Origin: Actinomycetales bacterium
GTDB lineage: Bacteria; Actinomycetota; Actinomycetes; Propionibacteriales; Nocardioidaceae
NCBI GenBank assembly: GCA_012513165.1
Contig: JAAZCT010000215.1
Location: 1 to 7,424, forward strand
Direction of reading: 5' to 3'
DNA length: 7,424 nt
Below, piece by piece: positions 6,106-7,424 of the stretch. The position numbers and the translations under genes are program-made. The notes below the pieces were generated by a model. That model was not told where the DNA came from. It saw only the letters and a list, made by a program, of their open reading frames with translations, and searched no databases. Position 1 is the first letter of the stretch. Every line of letters begins with the position of its first letter.

Positions 6106-7197
6106 GTGCGCGTTTCTGAGCGGTTCCCCGAGTTCCCGTGGGACACGTTGGCTGACGCGAAAGCGACCGCCGCGGCCCACCCGGGCGGAATCGTGGACCT
6201 CTCGATCGGCACGCCCGTAGATCCAGCACCGGCTGTGGCCCAAGCCGCACTCGCTTCCGCTGCAGACGCGCACGGGTATCCCACGGTGTGGGGGCCAGAG
6301 TCGAGTCGGCAAGCCGTGGTCGATTGGCTCGAACGTCGGTTCTCGATCACCGGCGTCACTCCTCAACAGGTATTACCTGCGGTCGGTTCGAAGGAACTGA
6401 TCGCCAATCTGGTGCACCAACTCGGTTTCGGGCCTGGCGATCTGATCGGTATCCCTGAGTTGGCTTATCCCACCTATGAGGTGAGCGCCCAACTGGCGGG
6501 CGCCGAGTTCCTCGCCACCGACACCACGATCGGTTTCGGACCGCGCAGTCCGAAACTCGTGTTCATCAACTCGCCAGCCAATCCGCACGGCCAGGTGTTC
6601 GGGGCCGAGCACGTGCGCAAGTGGGTCGACTGGTGTCGCGAGCGCGGAGCGATTCTCGTCAGCGACGAGTGCTACCTCGAGTTCGTGTGGGAAGGTGAGC
6701 CGGTTTCGGTACTAGACCCGGCCATCAACGGCGGCTCACTCGACAACATCCTCTCGCTGCATTCGCTGTCGAAGCGCTCGAATTTGGCCGGCTACCGTGC
6801 CGCGTTTGCCGTCGGCGACGAAGCGCTGATCGGCGAACTCTTGCAAGTACGGCGTCACACGGGCTTCATGCTGCCCAGCCCGATCATGGCCGCGATGGAA
6901 GCCGCCCTGGCAGACGACGCCCACGTGGATGCGCAGCGCGAGCGCTATCTCGAACGCCGCAAACGCCTGAAGCGCGCCCTCGAGAACGCCGGATTCGAGA
7001 TCTCGCACTCTGAAGGGTCGCTGTACTTGTGGGCGACTCGCGGCGAGGCGGGCCGAGACACAGTCGCTTGGTTGGCCGGACGCGGCATCCTCGTCGCGCC
7101 CGGAGAGTTCTATGGCCCGGCGGGTTCCCGCCACGTGCGCGTGGCGTTCACAGCCACCGACGAACGCATCGATGAGGCAGTAGCGCGTCTGCGATAG
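6106..7197 (+). CDS. dapC: N-succinyldiaminopimelate aminotransferase (lysine and meso-DAP synthesis)
   Basis: DapC is a cytosolic PLP enzyme that transfers the amino group of glutamate to N-succinyl-2-amino-6-oxopimelate. This step leads to meso-diaminopimelate for peptidoglycan and lysine. The 363 residues show a class I/II aminotransferase fold: N159 in [10 protein letters not shown]187 in SDECYLEF (pairs with the pyridine nitrogen), K223 in [12 protein letters not shown] (Schiff-base lysine) and R345 in RHVRVAF (substrate carboxylate). The N-terminus, with [20 protein letters not shown] and [10 protein letters not shown], is characteristic of actinobacterial DapC and distinguishes it from general aspartate aminotransferases. 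The GTG start is 3 bases after the fdxA stop with no strong ribosome binding site, so translation is likely coupled. Closely related enzymes can also act on other keto acids; the DAP role is inferred from the family and the fdxA linkage. Confidence 0.92.
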   Translation: MRVSERFPEFPWDTLADAKATAAAHPGGIVDLSIGTPVDPAPAVAQAALASAADAHGYPTVWGPESSRQAVVDWLERRFSITGVTPQQVLPAVGSKELIANLVHQLGFGPGDLIGIPELAYPTYEVSAQLAGAEFLATDTTIGFGPRSPKLVFINSPANPHGQVFGAEHVRKWVDWCRERGAILVSDECYLEFVWEGEPVSVLDPAINGGSLDNILSLHSLSKRSNLAGYRAAFAVGDEALIGELLQVRRHTGFMLPSPIMAAMEAALADDAHVDAQRERYLERRKRLKRALENAGFEISHSEGSLYLWATRGEAGRDTVAWLAGRGILVAPGEFYGPAGSRHVRVAFTATDERIDEAVARLR

Positions 7198-7200
7198 GGT
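7195..7200 (+). promoter_or_regulatory. Possible -10 box for the ABC transporter gene
   Basis: TAGGGT fits TANNNT and overlaps the dapC stop codon. It would give a leader of about 23 bases holding the ribosome binding site at 7221. There is no clear -35, so read-through from dapC is equally possible. Confidence 0.22.
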
Positions 7201-7220
7201 CGAAAGTGGTGTCAATCACA

Positions 7221-7225
7221 GGAGG
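7221..7225 (+). promoter_or_regulatory. Ribosome binding site of the ABC transporter ATPase
   Basis: GGAGG lies 4 bases before the GTG at 7230 and fixes that codon as the start. Confidence 0.75.
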
Positions 7226-7229
7226 ACCC

Positions 7230-7424
7230 GTGACCGTCGATTCCACAATCGAGATCAACTCGCTCACCAAACAATTCAAATCCGTACGCGCCGTTGACGA
7301 CCTCAGTTTCACCGTCAACCCCGGCCGCGTGACGGGTTTCCTCGGGCCCAACGGCTCAGGAAAGACCACCACCTTGCGCATGCTGCTGGGCCTGATGAAC
7401 CCCACCTCGGGGCAAGCCCTGATC
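7230..7424 (+). CDS. ABC transporter ATP-binding protein (N-terminal 65 codons only)
   Basis: This is the start of an ABC ATPase that would power a membrane permease. The open frame runs off the right edge. Visible features are [10 protein letters not shown] at residues 7-16, an A-loop region around F16-V22 and the Walker A motif GPNGSGKT at 39-46, followed by [19 protein letters not shown]. The form [22 protein letters not shown] is usual for the CcmA/DrrA-like exporter class (drug, lipid or bacteriocin-type efflux). The signature motif, Walker B and H-loop are outside the window, so the substrate cannot be assigned. It lies 32 bases after dapC and has its own strong ribosome binding site. 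Confidence 0.92.
   Translation, partial: MTVDSTIEINSLTKQFKSVRAVDDLSFTVNPGRVTGFLGPNGSGKTTTLRMLLGLMNPTSGQALI

Noticed and set aside
5629..6366. Minus-strand open frame of 245 codons across fdxA and the dapC start
   Set aside because: It covers fdxA, whose eight cysteines leave no doubt, together with a promoter region. It is a shadow frame.

Overview
The window looks like ordinary chromosomal DNA from a high-GC Gram-positive bacterium (Actinomycetota). The strongest pointer is mshB, a gene of mycothiol biosynthesis, a thiol essentially confined to that phylum. Supporting signs are the GC-rich codon use, an fdxA-dapC pair of actinobacterial type, an actinobacterial-style VanW-domain protein, and genes that appear to be transcribed without leaders. 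I cannot place it to genus. I see no rRNA, tRNA, CRISPR array, insertion sequence, phage gene or attachment site. No gap between genes exceeds about 85 bases.

Left part (1-1804). A dipeptidyl-peptidase-IV-like S9 serine peptidase runs on the minus strand and leaves the window at base 1, so its C-terminus is missing. It is divergent from mshB across a 72-base gap.

Plus-strand group (1805-4987). mshB is followed by a flavin reductase-domain protein and a membrane-anchored VanW-domain envelope protein. The last two overlap by ATGA and are probably translationally coupled. The flavin reductase may also have its own leaderless promoter. The VanW gene converges on a minus-strand gene with only 9 bases between stop codons and no recognisable terminator.

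Right part (4997-7424). A minus-strand protein has an SH3-like N-terminus and a GNAT-like C-terminus whose acetyl-CoA loop looks degenerate. It is divergent from fdxA (seven-iron ferredoxin), which is followed after 3 bases by dapC (succinyldiaminopimelate transaminase, lysine/DAP pathway). The divergent promoters appear to share one -35 hexamer. The start of an ABC transporter ATPase runs off the right edge.

Taken together, the genes serve thiol redox buffering (mshB), flavin and iron-sulfur electron transfer (flavin reductase, fdxA), and cell-envelope precursor supply or remodelling (dapC, VanW). I found no convincing new biological system. The items most worth a second look are the degenerate GNAT-like protein, the shared -35 element, and the unexplained flavin reductase-VanW coupling.
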